Below, piece by piece: positions 5,751 through 6,918 of a stretch of 6,918 nt of DNA. The position numbers and the translations under genes are program-made. Location: positions 1-6,918 of the forward strand of contig PFRL01000011.1 in the NCBI GenBank assembly GCA_002788555.1, given 5' to 3'. Position 1 is the stretch's first letter. Every line of letters begins with the position of its first letter. The notes beneath the pieces are model-generated. The model worked only from the letters and a program-made list of their open reading frames with translations. It was not told the DNA's origin and made no database searches. Source of the stretch: Parcubacteria group bacterium CG_4_9_14_0_2_um_filter_35_11 (GTDB lineage: Bacteria > Patescibacteriota > Minisyncoccia > Minisyncoccales > GCA-002788555).

Positions 5751-6869
5751 ATGATTATTTCAGCTCCTGGGAAATTATTTATAGCCGGCGAGTGGGCAAT
5801 TTTAAAAGCAGGAAATCCAGGAATAGTTGCCGCTATTAATAGAAAGGCCTATGTTAACATTAGAAAATCGAAAGATGATAAAATCCATATAAAGATAAGA
5901 GACTACAATATTAAAGATCTTGCAGCAGAGTTTAGAGAAGGGAAACTGGAATTCAAAAAGAAATTAAGTAACGAGAAACAGGAAAAACTGGCTTTTTTAA
6001 AATCTGCGATAGAAATAGCTTTAAGCTGCCTTCAAAAGCGAAGGCCATTTCAAATAGAATCAACTAGCCAAGAAATGACCTTTGGAAGAGGGAGACAAAG
6101 AAAAGAACTTGGTCTTGGCTCTTCCGCGGCAATCGTAGCGGCTACCGTTGCCGGAATATTAAAATTTCATGGCGTTAATATTAAAAGGAAGAAGATAAAA
6201 GATAAAATTTATAAGATTTCAACTATTGCTCATTATTTTTCTCAAGGGAAAGTTGGTTCGGGATTTGATGTTGCCGCTTCAACTTTCGGGGGGTTGTTTT
6301 TGTATAAACGATTTAATCCTACCTGGCTTCAAAAACAGATTCAACAAAAAAAGAGTATAAAAGAGGTTGTAGAATCAAGCTGGCCTGGATTTTATTATAA
6401 AAGACTTAAAATTCCTCGAGATTTTAACCTGGTTGTTGGTTGGACAGGTAAAGCCGCCTCAACTTCATTTATGGTCCAAAAGTTATATAAGTGGCGAGAA
6501 CAAAACAAAAAATTTTGTAAAAAATTGTTTTCGCAGATTGGGAATTTAGTTAGAAATTTAATTAAAGCTTGGCAAGAAGAGGACAAAAAGAAAATTATAA
6601 AATTACTTAGAAAAAACGAAGACCTTTTAAGAAAGTTAGGTAAAAAATCAAAAATAAATATAGAAGATAAGAACCTTTGGCAAATGAGTAAAATTGCTAA
6701 TAGATATAGTGCGGCAGGTAAAATATCTGGAGCAGGAGGAGGAGATTGTGGTATAGCAATCGCATTTGATAAAAAAAATTCAGAGAAAATAAAAAGAATC
6801 TGGCAAAAAAATAAAATTTATATAATTGATACCAATATTTCCCTCGAAGGCGTTAAGGAAGAAAAATGA
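5751..6869 (+). CDS. mvaK2: Phosphomevalonate kinase (GHMP family)
   Basis: This enzyme converts 5-phosphomevalonate + ATP to 5-diphosphomevalonate, the substrate of the decarboxylase encoded just upstream. The 372-residue protein has the bacterial/eukaryotic GHMP-type signatures: SAPGKLFIAGEWAIL (4-18) with Lys8 and Glu14; ELGLGSSAAIVAATVAGIL (119-137), the ATP-binding loop; QGKVGSGFDVAASTFGG (165-181) with Asp173; and KISGAGGGDCGIAIA (324-338). The middle region (about 245-300) is very Lys-rich, in keeping with the AT-rich genome. It begins 9 nt after mvaD and lacks a clear Shine-Dalgarno sequence. It ends in TGA within an ATGA overlap with the next gene. All key residues are intact, in contrast to the mevalonate kinase-like protein two genes upstream. 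Confidence 0.95.
   Translation: MIISAPGKLFIAGEWAILKAGNPGIVAAINRKAYVNIRKSKDDKIHIKIRDYNIKDLAAEFREGKLEFKKKLSNEKQEKLAFLKSAIEIALSCLQKRRPFQIESTSQEMTFGRGRQRKELGLGSSAAIVAATVAGILKFHGVNIKRKKIKDKIYKISTIAHYFSQGKVGSGFDVAASTFGGLFLYKRFNPTWLQKQIQQKKSIKEVVESSWPGFYYKRLKIPRDFNLVVGWTGKAASTSFMVQKLYKWREQNKKFCKKLFSQIGNLVRNLIKAWQEEDKKKIIKLLRKNEDLLRKLGKKSKINIEDKNLWQMSKIANRYSAAGKISGAGGGDCGIAIAFDKKNSEKIKRIWQKNKIYIIDTNISLEGVKEEK
6855..6861 (+). promoter_or_regulatory. Shine-Dalgarno sequence for the 3' partial gene
   Basis: AAGGAAG lies inside the last codons of phosphomevalonate kinase and ends 4 nt before the ATG at 6866. It is the only well-placed, strong Shine-Dalgarno match ahead of any start in the window. It supports the ATGA overlap as a real, translationally coupled start. 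Confidence 0.6.
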
Positions 6870-6918
6870 TTTTAGAAAAATATAAATCTACTCTGAAAAA
6901 TGAAATCGCCAATTTTGG
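6866..6918 (+). CDS. 5' end of an unidentified gene coupled to mvaK2 (cut by window end)
   Basis: An ATG at 6866 overlaps the phosphomevalonate kinase stop as ATGA and has an AAGGAAG Shine-Dalgarno sequence in front of it. The reading frame stays open to the window end for 17 complete codons, giving MILEKYKSTLKNEIANF. This looks like the start of a charged, probably helical N-terminus. That is too short to identify. From context it could be another isoprenoid gene such as a polyprenyl diphosphate synthase, HMG-CoA reductase or IPP isomerase. The short helical opening is at least compatible with a polyprenyl synthase, but this is a guess. Confidence 0.65.
   Translation, partial: MILEKYKSTLKNEIANF

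Noticed and set aside
4256..6586. Minus-strand open frames at 4256-4441 and 6395-6586
   Set aside because: Both are antisense to strong mevalonate pathway genes and have no recognisable motifs.

Overview
This is an AT-rich, tightly packed bacterial window with seven complete genes and the first 17 codons of an eighth. RecG is bacterial, the intergenic gaps are very short, and the small DUF4870-type membrane protein is of a kind common in Patescibacteria (CPR). A bacterial-type lower mevalonate cluster fits the same picture. I therefore favour a Candidate Phyla Radiation bacterium, as an inference at moderate confidence. TAA, TAG and TGA are all used as stops. A TGA ends the phosphomevalonate kinase gene exactly where the next start overlaps it, so there is no sign of UGA recoding.

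Layout. Bases 27-566 (+) encode a flavin-reductase-like FMN-binding protein. It converges on a minus-strand pair: recG (3322-1205) followed after 9 nt by a class I SAM methyltransferase (1195-563). The two convergent genes share one TTAA that supplies both stops. A 110-bp divergent gap (3323-3432) carries a plausible recG promoter. From 3433 everything reads on the plus strand: a three-helix DUF4870-like membrane protein, then a run of GHMP-superfamily enzymes. These are mevalonate kinase-like (3783-4730), diphosphomevalonate decarboxylase (4740-5741) and phosphomevalonate kinase (5751-6869), followed by a partial gene that starts on an ATGA overlap.

How the genes work together. The three GHMP proteins cover mevalonate to isopentenyl diphosphate by the classical (non-archaeal) route: kinase, second kinase, then ATP-dependent decarboxylase. 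They sit in the order K1-D-K2 known from Gram-positive bacteria. HMG-CoA synthase, HMG-CoA reductase and IPP isomerase are not in the window. The decarboxylase and phosphomevalonate kinase keep their signature residues. The mevalonate kinase-like protein does not: several positions that are catalytic in known mevalonate kinases are changed.

The two strongest points for follow-up are that unusual mevalonate kinase active site and an in-frame, GC-rich repeat mosaic inside recG. The mosaic is a hairpin plus a degenerate heptanucleotide tandem repeat, lying between helicase motifs II and III.
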